A DNA stretch of 64,000 bases, taken from Himantopus leucocephalus. Its lineage: Eukaryota > Chordata > Aves > Charadriiformes > Recurvirostridae. The position numbers were made by a program, and so were the translations under genes. Under the pieces are notes generated by a model that worked only from the letters and a program-made list of their open reading frames with translations, made no database searches and was not told the origin of the DNA. Numbering within the stretch: position 1 is the first letter of the stretch; each line of letters opens with the position of its first letter. The stretch is from NCBI GenBank assembly GCA_003993805.1, contig RSEF01000001.1, positions 150,750,012 through 150,814,011 on the forward strand, written 5' to 3'. Below, piece by piece: positions 24,801 to 38,300 of the stretch.

Positions 24801-27352
24801 TAGCTTTCGATTTCCATAATGCCATTCAAAGAAGTTGTTAACTCTAATTTGTTCTTCCAAGAACTTCTTAGTGCACTCAAGAACACTCATTTCTCTGTTA
24901 GACCAACTCATACATAACTTGTTCTCTATCAATCATTGATGAGGAATCTTAAACATTTTAATTTTATCATATACCAGTCCTTTTTAAAATATAAGCTTTT
25001 GTCCATGGTTCAGAAGCACCACCTCCATGATGCCAGATGTGTGCCTTAAACATCTAAATCACACTACGGAAATGTCTGATTGATACGATTCATCTGGTCA
25101 CATCTTCCCACTGATCACAAACCTACTCACATAGGCAGATACCTACATTATGGATGACTAAATTTGTCAGATGAACCCCTCCCTTGATGTCTGGCCTTGC
25201 ATCAGTCTTCATTAACATTTCAAAAAAGAATCTTTCGTTGGAGTTTGTCATTCAGTCAATACTGAAACTTTATGCAAGACGGTGGTGTTGACAAAATCCC
25301 TGATATATTTCAGGAATTCTTAACACCTCTGCCTGGTTCCTCAACTTGGCAGGCCATTGAGGAACTCAGGCTTCCAGTACATCTCTTTGAAAGTTCTCAG
25401 AAGGGGAGGATGTTAGGAGCTTTGAAATTTCTGGTTCTTAGCTTCACTTCCAGTACAGTTAGAGCTGCTATTTGGGTTGCTGGTTCTGAGGCAGTCAATA
25501 GTTTCTTGGAACGGGGAAAGCAGTGACAATTAACTTTAGCTGGAAGCTTTGAAATATCTTGACTTTGTTCTGAATCAGAATAAAATTATATTACAAAGAT
25601 TGAATTTTTAGTCCTTTTAAACATGGAATTGCTGATCACATCAAAGCTCTATTTAAAATGCAGTTTGTTCAGATGAGCTTACTTCAGTACATGCCTGTAT
25701 AACTAAATAACCCTTTTCTTTATATACTTCTCCAACATTTATATAAAATTTACCAGTAAATATTTTATTAATTATTTCAAAGGTTTTGATAAAAATATTG
25801 ACCCAGTTAGTTTACAACATAAACATGAATCTCTGCATAATCATAACAGATGCTTTCAAAACACAGTAATTTCTAAATGAAAGCTTGTGATCTATCATTA
25901 AAACAGCTTTGTTTGTTTGTTTTTAATGCATTTAATCTAGGCTGCATTGATTTTGTGTAGCAACGGTCTTATCAGAATTTTCAGGCTGGACTGAGTATGA
26001 TGACTTGGAGAAGTAATTGTATTATGGCAATACCATTGACTGCACTACAAGAAGAACAATGGAACTTAAATTATAAGTACAAAATTCAAGTTTGTTCTTT
26101 ACTCATAACTGTGATGCAGCTGGGTATCAAGGCTGTGCCTGTGCGTCCACCTTTAAGTTATAATTCCCTAGGTAGTCAGGAAATCCTCTGCTACTCATTT
26201 TTATTGATGAGACAATGCACTGGCTTGAAACCAGGTGACTGAAATCACTGAACCTCTAGCCACCTTCACAACAACCTGTTCGACTTATCAGTGCAGGAGC
26301 ACTCCTTGTGGGACTTTTAGACTGTCCTGAAGAATCTCCCCAGGCAGCTCCTGCTGTGCCTAAACTAACTGGTATTCTTAAAAGTGTTGATGGGCATCCT
26401 GTGTGGAGAATCTGACCCCTATGTGCCCCTCCTCTCAGGTACTTTCTGCTGCAAATTGATCAGATTGTGCACAGGTAAGACGCTTGTAAATGGTCAGTAG
26501 AAACTGTTCCTGCAGATGCAGAAATTGTCACATAGGACAGTCTCTTGTACTTTGCTAAGATAATTAAGAGACTGTAGATTAAGATATTCAACGGTGATGG
26601 GTCATACATGTTCTGGAGTAGTAGGACTATGTCCAGCTGGATTTTAAGGCATGAGCAGAAGAGCAACTCCTGGATAAGTGTCACCTATTACAGCTGAAGG
26701 TGCTGTTGTAAGGACCTTTACAGGAATTCTTGTCACTACCCAGATAGCAACTGACCATCCTGTTCATGAGATTTGATTACCAATATGGGACCTACCCCAT
26801 TCCAAGATACCAAAAATTATTTCTTTTAACAAATCCTATTTCTGTGTCAGCCCAAAAACACCAAAAAACCTCATTTAAAAAGAAATTGCTTCTCCAGATT
26901 TATTTTAAATTAAAAATTATACATACATACATATTCATTAATATATAGATGCACAATCATTAACATTCCACTAACATTCCTTAATTACTTGCTTATTCTA
27001 GCCTTTAGCTTTTCCTGGCATTTTTCCAGGATTGTTGTTAAGAGTATGTGGCTCACAGTTACTCGAATCAGACTGTTTGCCCTTTTTAGAAAGAATGACA
27101 TGACACACTCTTTTCAAATTGGAAATTCCCCAAAATCCCATGATTTGTAGAACATCATTAACTCTTAATCATTCAGAGAGCTCCAGAGATACTGCTTGAC
27201 TTCAGGGAACTGCCCAGAAGATGTCTGTTTGCATCACACTGTTTCTGTGTCAGTCCGGGCTTCTGTATAGTACCAAATCAAGTGAAGGCTTTGTTTGGAA
27301 GGTTTGTAAGCATTTTCAGGTAAGAAACAGTGTGTTTGCTCTTTGTTTTTAC
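21809..27352. other. AT-rich unique sequence, no gene seen
   Basis: No recognisable gene or transposon family was found. Short frames of 60-84 codons occur without motif support. A small TACA repeat lies at about 26919-26933. Confidence 0.5.
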
Positions 27353-27373
27353 CAAACAAACAAACAAACAAAA
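27353..27373. repeat. CAAA microsatellite
   Basis: About five perfect CAAA tetranucleotide units in tandem. Confidence 0.9.
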
Positions 27374-30129
27374 GTGATGTCCTGCTTGATACCCAGGCTT
27401 TTTTGTATAAAAAGAAAATTTACAGTAATAATGAAAATAATTGTTGAGGAAGATTAAAAAAGAATGATGAATACCAGTCTAAGCCTGTTTCCTAAAACAA
27501 AATAAACTGTCTTGCTAAGGAAAACTTAATAAATACTTCTTAAATAATTTTTCTGAATAATAATAAAAAAAAGTAGTAAAAGGATTTTATATTGCAGCCA
27601 AACTCAAAGTGAGAGGTATTCAATGGATTTTTTAATGAAATAAAAAGGGCAAACCAAAAGCTGTGAGAACACATCAAAATAAATTTTTTGTGGTATTCAA
27701 TTATTATTAAAAAGTAGTCAGCCTTCTAAATTTGAATCTCATAATGCTGGAATGAGATAAGATGCTGCTTCCCTTGAGCCCGCAGGAGCAGAAATCTGAA
27801 TGAGTATCATAGAAATTAATAAGCTTAAACCAAAGAAGCAATCAATGTAATCTTGATTCAAATTGGAAATCTCAGTGGTAACCAGAAAAAGTTTGCATAG
27901 GTATAGTTTCTGTATCTAGTTCCCTAAAAATCTGCTCATAACAAATAAGAAATCTTGTTAATAAACCAGAAATGCTTTCTGAATTCCCTTTTCCTCCATC
28001 ATTACTAAAACCAATGATTGTGGACTGCAGTGTTACCAAGTTTGGTCTAAACCAAAACTATTTTCAAAAACTTAAGAGAGTAGCACTGTGAGGATTAATA
28101 GTCTTAGGCCACGCTGACTACAGAAGAAATTAAAAAAAAAAGTTTCAAAGCTTGTAAGCTTTTCCCTAAAATCAATTCAATCAATTACTACAATTTAGTG
28201 CTGATCAGTTTTCAACACCAAATAAAATTGTCTCATCGATCTGTAGACTTAGTGGTTTATAACAAAAATGTGACTAGCCTAACACTAAATCCATTGTCCA
28301 GAAACTGACTTCTACTTTTCTCTCTTCCACTCTACTGTAGATGATACTAATTAATCAGAAACCCTTGTAGGACTATTCCTGTGATCAGTAATGACCAATT
28401 AACAAGGACTAACTGGCTCTGACATGGCGTCCCATTATGTAGAGGACACATTTTGGGGCCTTCACTGATCTTCCTTTCAATGACAACTGCATAATATGTG
28501 ATAAATCTAGTGTTGGCTGTCTCCCAAAATGCTTCCTTCTTAAATAAAATGTATAACTGTTAATTATGAGAACATGATAAATGATGTATAGAGTAAAATC
28601 TGCCTTAAATGTCAAGTGTTCATACCTCTCCTTGTTTTGTGTATGCACAAATTTGTTTAGCATATTATCGTAGTTATTGAATTACTATCTGCGTTTAAAA
28701 TTTGGGTGTCATTAAAACAGTATTTTTACGCGGAGAAAAGCCGTGTTCCATGTCCTTGAATTTGTATTTCTGAAAAGATGTTTACTTTACCCCAGTATAG
28801 GGATGGAGAATGGTGCAGTAAGGAAGGTTGCTAAGGGAGTCAAGGCAGATCTCCTAGTTATCATGACACTATAAGACTGAGATAATCCGGGGAAAAAAGA
28901 AAAAAAAAAAGAAGAAAAAAAAAGAAGAAAAATCATTAATTGTACATGAATAACTGCTCACAAGCACAGCTCTCTGCAAACAACCAGCTCACGGAGGAAT
29001 AAAAAGAAGGAGGAATTGGAGGAAGCTGTGTATTTATTTCATTGTAAAATTAATTATAGGGATCTAAGGTGTTTATCTATGGTTTGTATGATGGAAATAT
29101 AGAAAAGAATAAAGTACAGGTACATCAGAATTAAATAACTATTTGACTATGGAACAGCAGGGTTTGTTAATATGAGCAGTATTTTATTGGTTTTGTAGGG
29201 GAAAAAAAAAAGTTAAATTTATTGAGTTTCAGTTTGGGCACTGCATTTATGGCTCCAAGGAGAACCTGAGTAGTCTGAGTTTCACCACACCTCAAGTTCC
29301 TTAGCTTTTCTTAGGATCAAGGAAGGTTCAGCAATGCAAACATTCAGTCCTGCAGAGTTCTCTATCCAAAGGCCTTGATAAAATAGTTTCATCTCATTAT
29401 TTTCCCTATATTAGCATGCAGGTTTTCCCCACACTTTTCCCTTTCGAAGAACCAGCCTGAAATTAAGGTTTAGTTATTTAATACGAGTAAGCAGGAAAAT
29501 TAGACTTAAAAATCTATGTAATATTGCAATATATTATAAACATAATAGAAATGCAGTTTCCATGAAAACTGTGCACATTTAATACACATATAAGGACAAG
29601 AAATGTAACAGTATATAGCGACAGCAATACTGAATGTGTAAACAATAGTTGAGTTTTCTTTGTTAATAATTTTTTTTTTAATATCAGGCTTTGAACACAT
29701 AAATTCCCAGTAATGTTGCCTAACCACAGGGCATTTTATGCAAAGAATAGGCTAAATTTGAGTGCTTGCCCCTCCTCCTGGAAAGCGAAAAGCTTCTGTA
29801 GTTTGTTCTTTACACTTTTAAAGAAGATGATTAGATAATTTTGTAATGCACTTCATTGACTTGTCCTCCCAGAGAAAGATCATAGTGATCAGAACATTAA
29901 ATAAGAATCTTATTGAAAAGAATGGTTTATTAAATATCAGCAAATAAGTTAGAGTGTCCAGGTGTTTCTGTTTTACCATTTTACTTTGCAGCTAAGCCTC
30001 TTCTAACTAGGTGAAATTAACAGCATATTGTGCAGAAACTGTTTGCTCTCAGAGTGATAAAACCTGATTAGCTCTAATTTATGCCCAGGCATGGTATGCA
30101 GAGAGGCTCTTGTTTATACCTATTGCTAA
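27374..30129. other. AT-rich unique sequence, no gene seen
   Basis: No gene or identifiable repeat family is supported apart from the purine tract listed separately. Frames are below 90 codons. Confidence 0.5.
28891..28932. repeat. A-rich purine tract
   Basis: An imperfect run of A with interspersed G (GAAAAAAAAAAGAAGAAAAA pattern). Simple sequence; it could be the eroded poly(A) end of an unrecognised retrocopy, but no body is visible beside it. Confidence 0.85.
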
Positions 30130-30280
30130 AACACCCAAGGCAGCTAACTTTTTTATTTGCCCCGTTGGAGGGTCTGAAGCAGAAAAGCGCAGTGGGGTCC
30201 CACCTGCAGGGAGGAGCAGACAGGACAGGTGACCCAAAACTGACCAACAGGGTATTCCATCCCATCTGCCTCATGCTCAG

Positions 30281-30287
30281 TATAAAA
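30281..30287 (+). promoter_or_regulatory. TATA box of the plus-strand LTR
   Basis: TATAAAA sits about 270 bp upstream of the ATTAAA signal, as expected for LTR U3/R promoter architecture. Whether it is active cannot be judged from sequence. Confidence 0.5.
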
Positions 30288-30489
30288 GCTGAGGGATCAA
30301 AGGGTCGGCCCTCTTTCTTCAATGGCCAGCGTAGAAGGAGGACTCTGTTCATCTGCCTTTGATCCCAATCTGTGCATTCCTGAATCCAGATCTGGAATCC
30401 AGCTCTTATCAGTCACTGAGTCCAGTCTGGGACTTTCCCTGTGCCTTCCGGTGATGTGATCGTCATACTGGGAGCTCGATACCGGGTTT

Positions 30490-30556
30490 GTATCTATTTA
30501 AATACTTTATTATTTTATTTTTTATTATTTTATTCATTTATTAATATTTTCATTAA
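30490..30556. repeat. AT-rich low-complexity tract inside the LTR
   Basis: Imperfect TTTATTATTTTATT-type repetition overlapping the R/U5 part of the plus-strand LTR and its ATTAAA signal. Confidence 0.8.
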
Positions 30557-30684
30557 AGTAGTTTAGTTTTTTTCTAAACTCATAAGTTTCTTTCTCTCTG
30601 TCCCTTCTCTCCTAGATCAGGGAGAGGTGGGGGACTGCATCTGTCATTTGTTTTCATTGGCCACTCCCACCCAAACCACGGTAT

Positions 30685-33059
30685 AGAGGTATAAATACCT
30701 GTAACCCCCTATCACCTCTATGCAGTAAGACCTTTGTTTTTCAGTCAAATCTAACAAAATAATTGCAACTTGATGATGTCACAGTGTAAGATCACAAATT
30801 CTTTGGAATCTGAGAAAGAATGGGGCTGCAAACTCCACAAGATACATAAACCTACTAACATGAAGACAATCTTCACACTATCTGTAGTTGCAGCGTTTTA
30901 TTTTCATTCTTAAAAACAAGAAGTCATTTTCCCAGATCCTGAGGAACTGTATCAAGCAAATTCACATCCAAGTCTTTTTGAAAATTCATTTTGCCCTGTA
31001 TTATCTTTTGCACATTTTCTGTTCTGGACTGCTCGGATCTATTAAAAAAAAAAAGGACTTGAGCAGCAACCAAGACAAAAAGTGGGCCAGATTTAATAAT
31101 TAAATAGATTAGACCTCACTCACCTCATGAAAGGAAAGAGGGTTTTTTTATGAAGGGGAAACCACAGCTTCTTTATTTATTCATGGGGATCTGTGCGGTA
31201 CGACTGTCTGAATGTGGTCAAACTTCATGGATACCACTGTCTTTCTGCCAAGACAGAATCTGCCTTTGGGGGCACCTGTGACAGAGCCTGGCTCAAAAAA
31301 TTTAATACTAAAAAAAAATCAGCTTCAATAAAATAAATTACCTGCAGACTAATTGCACAGGCAGCAGTTAATTTAATGGCATTTTATTTCTGATCCTGAA
31401 CCACTTCCCTATAGCTCATACCAGTGTCACATAGCTGAATCTCAAGGACGCTTGCAAAACAGTGAACCACCTGGTAAACCCTGAAAAACACTGAAAGACA
31501 TTTTCAAGAACAGTTCGGGTGATGGTTTGTGAGTGTTTTGCTGTAGCAACTCAGGCCTTGACATGATAACAGGAGTGAATGGAGGAAAGAAGTGTGTCTC
31601 CGAGTTTTTATGATTTCAAACCCCGTTGGCAGTAAAGTTAAACATGCTTTTAAAATCTTTTCTTTATCCTGCTGATGTTGGTCAGGTTAATTTTTTTCAC
31701 ACTGAAGGAGCAGCGTGTTTCCATTGGTTGTCCTTGCTTTTCTTAAAGAAGCACAGACAGATGTTTATGCTTGGGGTGAAATAGATTTATTTATTTTTTA
31801 AATATCACAATAGAAAACACGCAGGAAACAATTTACAGGCAATCAAACTTCTGAGCAATGGAGTTGGGGATTGAAACGTGACCCTGGACTGAACAGAAAC
31901 ATGAACTGTAAATGAACATGTAAATAAACACTAAAGCTCTCCGTCTTCAGTGGGCAAATTGACATTTGGGGTTAGTGGCAATAACTAATTTCCTACATTT
32001 GGTTTTGGTCACACATTTCCCAAGTTAAAGTGCTGACTACAACAAATACAGCAAATACTATTGCATTGTTGCAGCTGTTATAATCTGTACCTAAGGTCAA
32101 GAAAGCCAAACGCCAAAACTTCAAAGGATGTATAACAATTGTTTCAATTTTCTAAATGTGAATGATGAAGATATTCAACCTAGTCATTATCAGCAAAAAG
32201 ACTGTATAGCTAATACCCTACAACCCATCAGTAACTCTAGCACAGCCAGGAGGCTTAAATTCATAAGAAAACCCAAGACCTTTCACACTGGTCAAAAAGC
32301 TGCTGGGAGCTGGAGGTATGTTCTGAAAGTGACAACTCACTCGATTGAATTTAGATACCTCAAGCTCCTTAAGCATTAAATAGTGAGAATTTTGTGCCCT
32401 CGAATGCCCCAGAATTATTCTGTATACTAAACAAGGAAGCCTAAAACAGCATGAAACGTAAAAAAGTAAGGACTGTCTCCTCCAGAACATGTTATTATCC
32501 TGAGCTGTAAAGGTAAGAATAGGTGGATTGTGTTGTTTCATACATATTCATAGTAGCTGCAGGGTTATAAAGTTCATCTGGGAAGCAGAAGATCTGGTAC
32601 ACTGTCAGAGACAGCCATAATCCATAGTTTCTACATTTTGATTGTTACAAAAAAAGTCAGGCTACGAAATAGTCTGGGTATTATTTGCTGCTGGGCAGAG
32701 GTTGGGCCACTACATAGAGAACAGTGAAAGATGTATAGGTCTGGACAGAGACAGCACTGAGAGGAACATTGTCGTTGTAGCCCACTAATGAGTGATGTCT
32801 TTAACAAAAAGTAATTTTGTACTTGGAAACAAGAGTCAGAACGAGCAGCCTGCCATGGTTCTTGCCTACACTGCTAAACAAAAGCAGGCCAAGAAGCAAC
32901 CTCAAAGGCTTGGTCCCGTACTGCCTAGGTTGCCAAAATCTTGGCCATTTCTCTCCCTACTTGGGCACATTCCATTTGGCTGTACCAGCGCATTTGCAAT
33001 TCAAAGCAGGAGCAGCTGCCCAGGGATGAAACTGTGCTAGATTTTGCTCCTGAGCTAGA
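30685..33059. other. Unique sequence, no gene seen
   Basis: No supported gene. The short frames at about 32128-32541 and 32792-33040 lie on both strands and show no domain. Confidence 0.5.
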
Positions 33060-33612
33060 TTTGGCTCCCTCTGCAGTCCCACTCTCACTGGTCCCCACTT
33101 CAACACTGAGCCGTTGACAACAACTCTTTGAGTACGACCGTCCAGCCAATTCCTTATCCACCAAGTGGTCCATCCATCAAATCCATGTCTCTCCAATTTA
33201 GAGACAAGGATGTAATGTGGGACAGTGTCAAATGCTTTGCACAAGTCCAGGTGCTCTTCCCTTATCCACCAATGTTGTAACGCCATCATAGAAGGCCACC
33301 AAATTCATCAGGCACAATTTGTCCTTAGTGAAGCTATGCAGGTTGTCACCAATCACCTCCTGATTTTCCATGTGCCTTAGCAGAGTTTCCAGGAGGACCT
33401 GCTCTGTGATCTTGTAGGGCACAGAGGTGAGACTCACAGCCTGTAGTTCCCCAGGTCTTTCTTTTTTCCCTTTTTAAAAATGGGGGTTATGTTTCCCCTT
33501 TTCTAGTCAGTGGCAACTTCACTGGACTGCCATGACTTCTCAAATACGATGGCTAGTGCCTTGGAAACTTCATCTGCCAGTTCCCCCAGGACCCGCGAAG
33601 ATCATGGTGGGA
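33060..33612 (-). mobile_element. CR1 LINE fragment, reverse-transcriptase ORF (minus strand)
   Basis: Minus-strand translation gives ordered CR1 reverse-transcriptase blocks: [20 protein letters not shown] (33377-33436), [20 protein letters not shown], then [20 protein letters not shown] with the first catalytic Asp region (near 33213-33245), and [13 protein letters not shown] (near 33115-33155). A frame change separates the blocks near 33240-33290. The 5' part (33440-33612) matches the stretch before the first RT block. Both the 3' half of RT and the 3' UTR are missing, so this is an internal fragment rather than a simple 5' truncation. Confidence 0.88.
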
Positions 33613-36600
33613 TCATCATCCCCCGGAAAACAATTATTCTGTCTCCATGTCACATGTGTGTCATATAGAGTCCAGAATGGGATGGTAGGCGATATAGACA
33701 TGGCCAGTCTGCTTGAAATAGTGCTGGCTATAAGCAGTGTGGACATGAACTTAAACATGATTGATGTAATTTTTCTCTTTTATTTAGCAGTACAGACATA
33801 GCAAAAAATCCCTTTGCTGCTTCTTTGGCAAGTTCTTTCATTATGTATACATTTGTTTCCTTTTTCGCTCTAACAAAAATGCAGCAACATTACAGTTTAT
33901 TAATTTGCAATTTTTCATAATCATCCATTAAGAACAGCTCATTGTACTAGCAGTAGAGCAGCTGAGTCACAAACAAAACAGAGGGACACGAAGAAAATGA
34001 GCATTGTGGAGCCGCAGCTAACAACAGCTGCCATGAAGGTGGAACTCTGAGGAATGCAATACATGACTGAAAGAAGTTTAAATTAGGCCTTGTAATTCTG
34101 GATGGTTTGTGAAATCCCTAAAACAGTAAAAAATACAATGGGAATCATAGCCACAAACTTGAAAAATACCATTCTGATTCAGATCGGTTCCTGTTCAGAC
34201 TTGATAAAAATGTAAGATTTTTCCCAGAATGCAGAAAAGAATGAAGCAAGATGCTGGAAGAAAGACAAGACAATGTTACAATAGCGTGGATTAAATGAGA
34301 AATATGCATTGCAGCGGCACATGAAAGGAAAAATGATTTAAAAGGAAAAGTCTGTATCCAAAAGGAACAGTATGAGTGACTGATTAAGCAGGGGAAAAAA
34401 ACCACTGACCTAAGCATTGTCCATCTGCTCAGCAAAACTGTTGCATTTGAACAGAAAATCATACAAAAATTATAGACAAATATTACAACTATCCAAAAAG
34501 ACCAAAATACACATATGGCATGAAATTTTTATGAATTGCTTTATACAGATTACGAAAACATTTAAGAAATAGCTAAAGTAGCATCTTGAGTGCAAAAGAA
34601 ACCCTTAATAAGTTAATTAATCATTGTAGACTATATGAAAACATTACAATAGTCCTACTGGAAGATATAAGAGGGGTTAGCCTTTTCACAGTTCTATTTG
34701 TTAACTAATTACCATCATCTCTGACCTTGGTAAAAAAATAGTAATGAGCCATATGATTTTGTCCCATTTGGCTGTTAATACAAAGATTCTGTGAACTTTC
34801 GTACTGATATAAATGGAAGCTCAGTACACGGACACACTTCACAATGAAATGTGCACCGTGAGTCACTAAGGGCAAAAGAAAGGAAGAATTTTACCATTGC
34901 TGAATAAAGGAAATGCTAATTATGTGTCTGGTACATGAGAAGGCACCTAATCTGAATAAATGGTATTTATGTGTCTCCTGAGAGGTGATACAGTCCTTAA
35001 ATGAGTAAGAAAATTGTCAAGCCTGCCTTTGAATAGGGAAGAAATCAGTATAAAGAGGAAATATTAAAAAGAAAGTTTAAATATCCCTAGACTTCCTGGA
35101 AAGTTCAGCTATAGCAAACAGCTACAAGATGAACATACTCCATCAAGAAAGGTCTTTCTTTAATAAGTGCAACTTGAGACATAAAGTAACCTGGGGCAGG
35201 AATTCTCAATTGGATGACTGTCAGGAACACGTTCCCAGCAAACTAGCTGATTTCAGGGAAAGTCTTTTCATTTTAAATTTGAGGTAAAAAGATCAAGATG
35301 GATTTTTCTTTCTATTTTTTTTTCTTCATCTTTGTCTTCTGTAAGTGTTTAAAGTTGTTTTTCTCATTTAGGTATAGTGAATACATATTTTTATTTGCAT
35401 TTCACCTTGGCTTTAATTGCATTAAGGATGATTTCAAGACAAGTGGCTGTTAAGAGGTCATTCCTTGGGAGTGGGTTTTCAAACAAACAAGGTATGGGAA
35501 TACTTCAACAGAGGCCCAACTCATAATAGTATTCCTCAGAGTACTGCAAATACGCAGGTTGTTTCCCCCCAAAGGCTGTATGACAATCAAGAGAAGCATT
35601 CTCTATGGGTTGGTAATAAACATAAGGGCTGTCTGGAATGCTGTAAAGTAGCAAGAAGCAGGCCTGCAAAGGTTCTGAGAAATGTTGTAATAAAAGGTTG
35701 TTGCGAAGTACATGGTGCAAGTGGAAAGGAGCCAGGCTTGTGAGAGGCCTGGCTAATTGGGAACTTTGTTGGGGACAAAAAGTTGAAGAGGCAATGAATT
35801 GACTTTGAAACAAGAGAAAGCCTTTTCTTCTGTTAATCAGGTAAAAGACAATGTAATCTTTTCATGTGTTAATTTCTTATATGGCAATAAGTTTATTCTC
35901 AGAGATGAGTGTGATATGAGACAATTATTTTTCTTTTCTTTTTTTTTTTTCCCCCTGTTTTAACACAAAAGACTTTGTCAAGGATGCCTGAATAAGAGGT
36001 TTGGTATTTTTGACGTCATTTGAACCCTGGAGATGCAGTAAACATAGAAGTGATGTATAAAGATATAAACTAATGTCCACCACATGGTAACACAAATCTT
36101 TTGCGGGACTTGTAAAACACTGTATATTACAGCTGATTTAGCCCATAGTATAGAATGTACGAGGAATGGTTCTTCAGAATTTTTCCCAAGGTCTTGCCTT
36201 TAATAAATATTGATTGGTTTTTTCTGCCAAATGAAAGTAATTTTAATTGCAAAAGGGAAAGAGTTTCTAAACTTCTATGAAAATTTGGCTCTGTAAGATG
36301 TTTTATTTGGTTCCAATAATAGGGCATGCTTAGTCTGCTTCTTAATTTATTTTGACTCTTAAGAGTCGATTTTAGCAAAAGTGATAGCTATTAACTTGTC
36401 TCACTGGCTGATATATAAGAACATAAAAAGAAAAAAAGAGACTGAAAGTAGGATTTGTTGTTTCAAAAGAAATTTTGAAAGAAATGGATTCCCAACAAAG
36501 AAAAAAACTCTTTGAAACTCTGAAATTTTCTTTTTTACACAGTCTTAGAATAAGAAATCTCCAAGTTTTACAATTGGGAAGTCTTTATTCTGCTCAACTC

Positions 36601-38139
36601 CACTAGAAAGGTAAAAATGCATGCAAAGAATTGCCATTATTCAATAAAAATAAAAAAACCAGATAATTTTCCATATATTCAGATTTTTAGTTGAGGAAGG
36701 CAACTAATACATCTTTACTGTATGATCAAACATATCTCTACATCAAAGAGCATATCTCTGAGTTATGTTCAAAGGATGTCTTAATATTAAATTAGAGGTA
36801 CCCTTCTGCTTGAAACCACTGAATGATATAGCACATCGTCGCAGTAGAGAAGGGTAAGGACAATTTCAAAGATGTGTATTTTTATTGTGTTCCCTTATGA
36901 CTGCAGTATTTCCAATGGAATACACACAGACTTTTTCTTTATTAAAAAATAAAATTAACAGAACCAGTTATGAAAGATAATTTCTTCCAGAAATTATCAA
37001 AAGAAATTAACAAAATAAGATTCTTTTTTTTATGGAACTCATCAAAACATTCTAAAATCAGTACCTTGGGCTCATCGAATCAAACTCCCAACTGAGCACT
37101 GATGAAGTCAGAGATGACTTTTTCAAACAAGAAGTTAATTTTTGGAAATTTTTTTTCACAATTCCATTTTTACAGGCTTTAAAGAATGGTTTCTCTTTCC
37201 ATCCAATGTTTTCATTTTTTATTTTTTTCTGTATCTATTCCCTTCTGGTTCTTTTATAGTATTTATCAAGTAAAAGACTTCCTTTCCTGGAAGCCCCCTG
37301 AATAAGAAAAATATTGCTGTGTTTAAGCTCTAGTTATAGAAGTCTTACTGTCATTAGTTCTCATATTAATTTCCTCTTTAGTCTGTATAAGAGAGGCAGA
37401 ACACAATTGTTTGTCACTATTGTGCCTGCCTCCATGACAGTGAAGGTCAAATCTGCATTGCATTGCGATTGGCACAGATTGGGCTCTCTGTCTTCTCAAT
37501 CTTGTGCAATTAAAGGTCAAAAGTTCATGCTCTTTCTGATGAAATATATTGTATACTTATCTGGGCTTTGAGAAGAGGGTTTAAGAGCTCAGGAGAAAAG
37601 AGTGAAGTTATGGCCTACAACTTTTTCCAATCCCCCCAGATCCATTGATGCCTCATTGTTGAATCTTGTTGACACAGAAGAGCAAAGAAATAGTAACATA
37701 GAAATGTTCTTTTAAGAGATATCTAATAGCATGGAAATAGCACACTTAAAATAATTTCAGCTAAACTTTTAAGTATTATAACACTCTTAGGCATGACCTA
37801 AATTGTTTCAGAACAAACATCCTCAAAGATTAAGTTTGAAAATTATCTCTGTTGCTCTTTTTTCTTCAACTCTATTTTGAACTCCATCAGTTTCCCAGTT
37901 ATCACAACTCTATTTTTATTTCTTTCAAAATATAGAGTACTACCCTTCTAAACTAGTTATGTATTGCCTTACTTGTGTTTCTAACATCATATCTTAGTCT
38001 TTTCAGGTGTTTCTGCAATTTTCTTATCCTCTTTAAAATAACACTGTGGTAAGTCAGAGATGTGGAGGGTCACAAATTGAGAAGATTGAAATTCTTTCAT
38101 ATATATCACATTTCACAAGGCATGTGTAATATCTGAGTA
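33613..38139. other. AT-rich unique sequence, no gene seen
   Basis: No gene is supported. A T-rich run ending in C lies at about 35928-35955. Frames up to 105 codons (34145-34462 minus; 35465-35813 both strands) overlap each other and have no recognisable motif. Confidence 0.5.
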
Positions 38140-38300
38140 GATTTCCTAGCATTCTTATGAAGAAGTAAGATTAGTCCCATTTTACACGAAGAAATGAAGC
38201 TTGAGGACTCATACAAAGAGAATCAACAGGTGACTGGTGGTTACAGATTAAGAACCAGATGCTTGTTGACCTCTTCGCACTGTGTTCAAGGAGCCATAAA
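38140..38300 (+). repeat. Possible ancient MIR-like SINE
   Basis: The string TAGTCCCATTTTACACGAAG followed by AAATGAAGCTTGAGGACTCATAC resembles the conserved central/3' portion of amniote MIR-type SINEs (consensus-like 'CCCATTTTACAGATGAGGAA' then ACTGAGGC). The resemblance continues weakly through AGGTGACTGG. The surrounding sequence is too diverged to mark ends. It is inferred from memory of the family and needs a profile search. Confidence 0.4.

Larger units (their letters stand above)
30130..30684 (+). mobile_element. Avian endogenous retrovirus LTR (plus strand), 5' end unclear
   Basis: The block shows the U3/R layout of the same broad LTR family as the minus-strand copy at 21.3 kb. A GTGACCCAAAACTGACCAA segment leads into GGGTATTCCATCCC, followed by CTCAGTATAAAAGCTGAGGG with a TATA box at 30281. 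An AT-rich R/U5 with ATTAAA at 30552-30557 follows, then a right end of CCCAAACCACGG near 30682. The typical TGTCCTGGTTTCAGC start is not seen, so the left part is diverged, truncated or from another subfamily. No internal retroviral genes lie on either side. It is probably a solo or fragmentary LTR. Confidence 0.65.
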
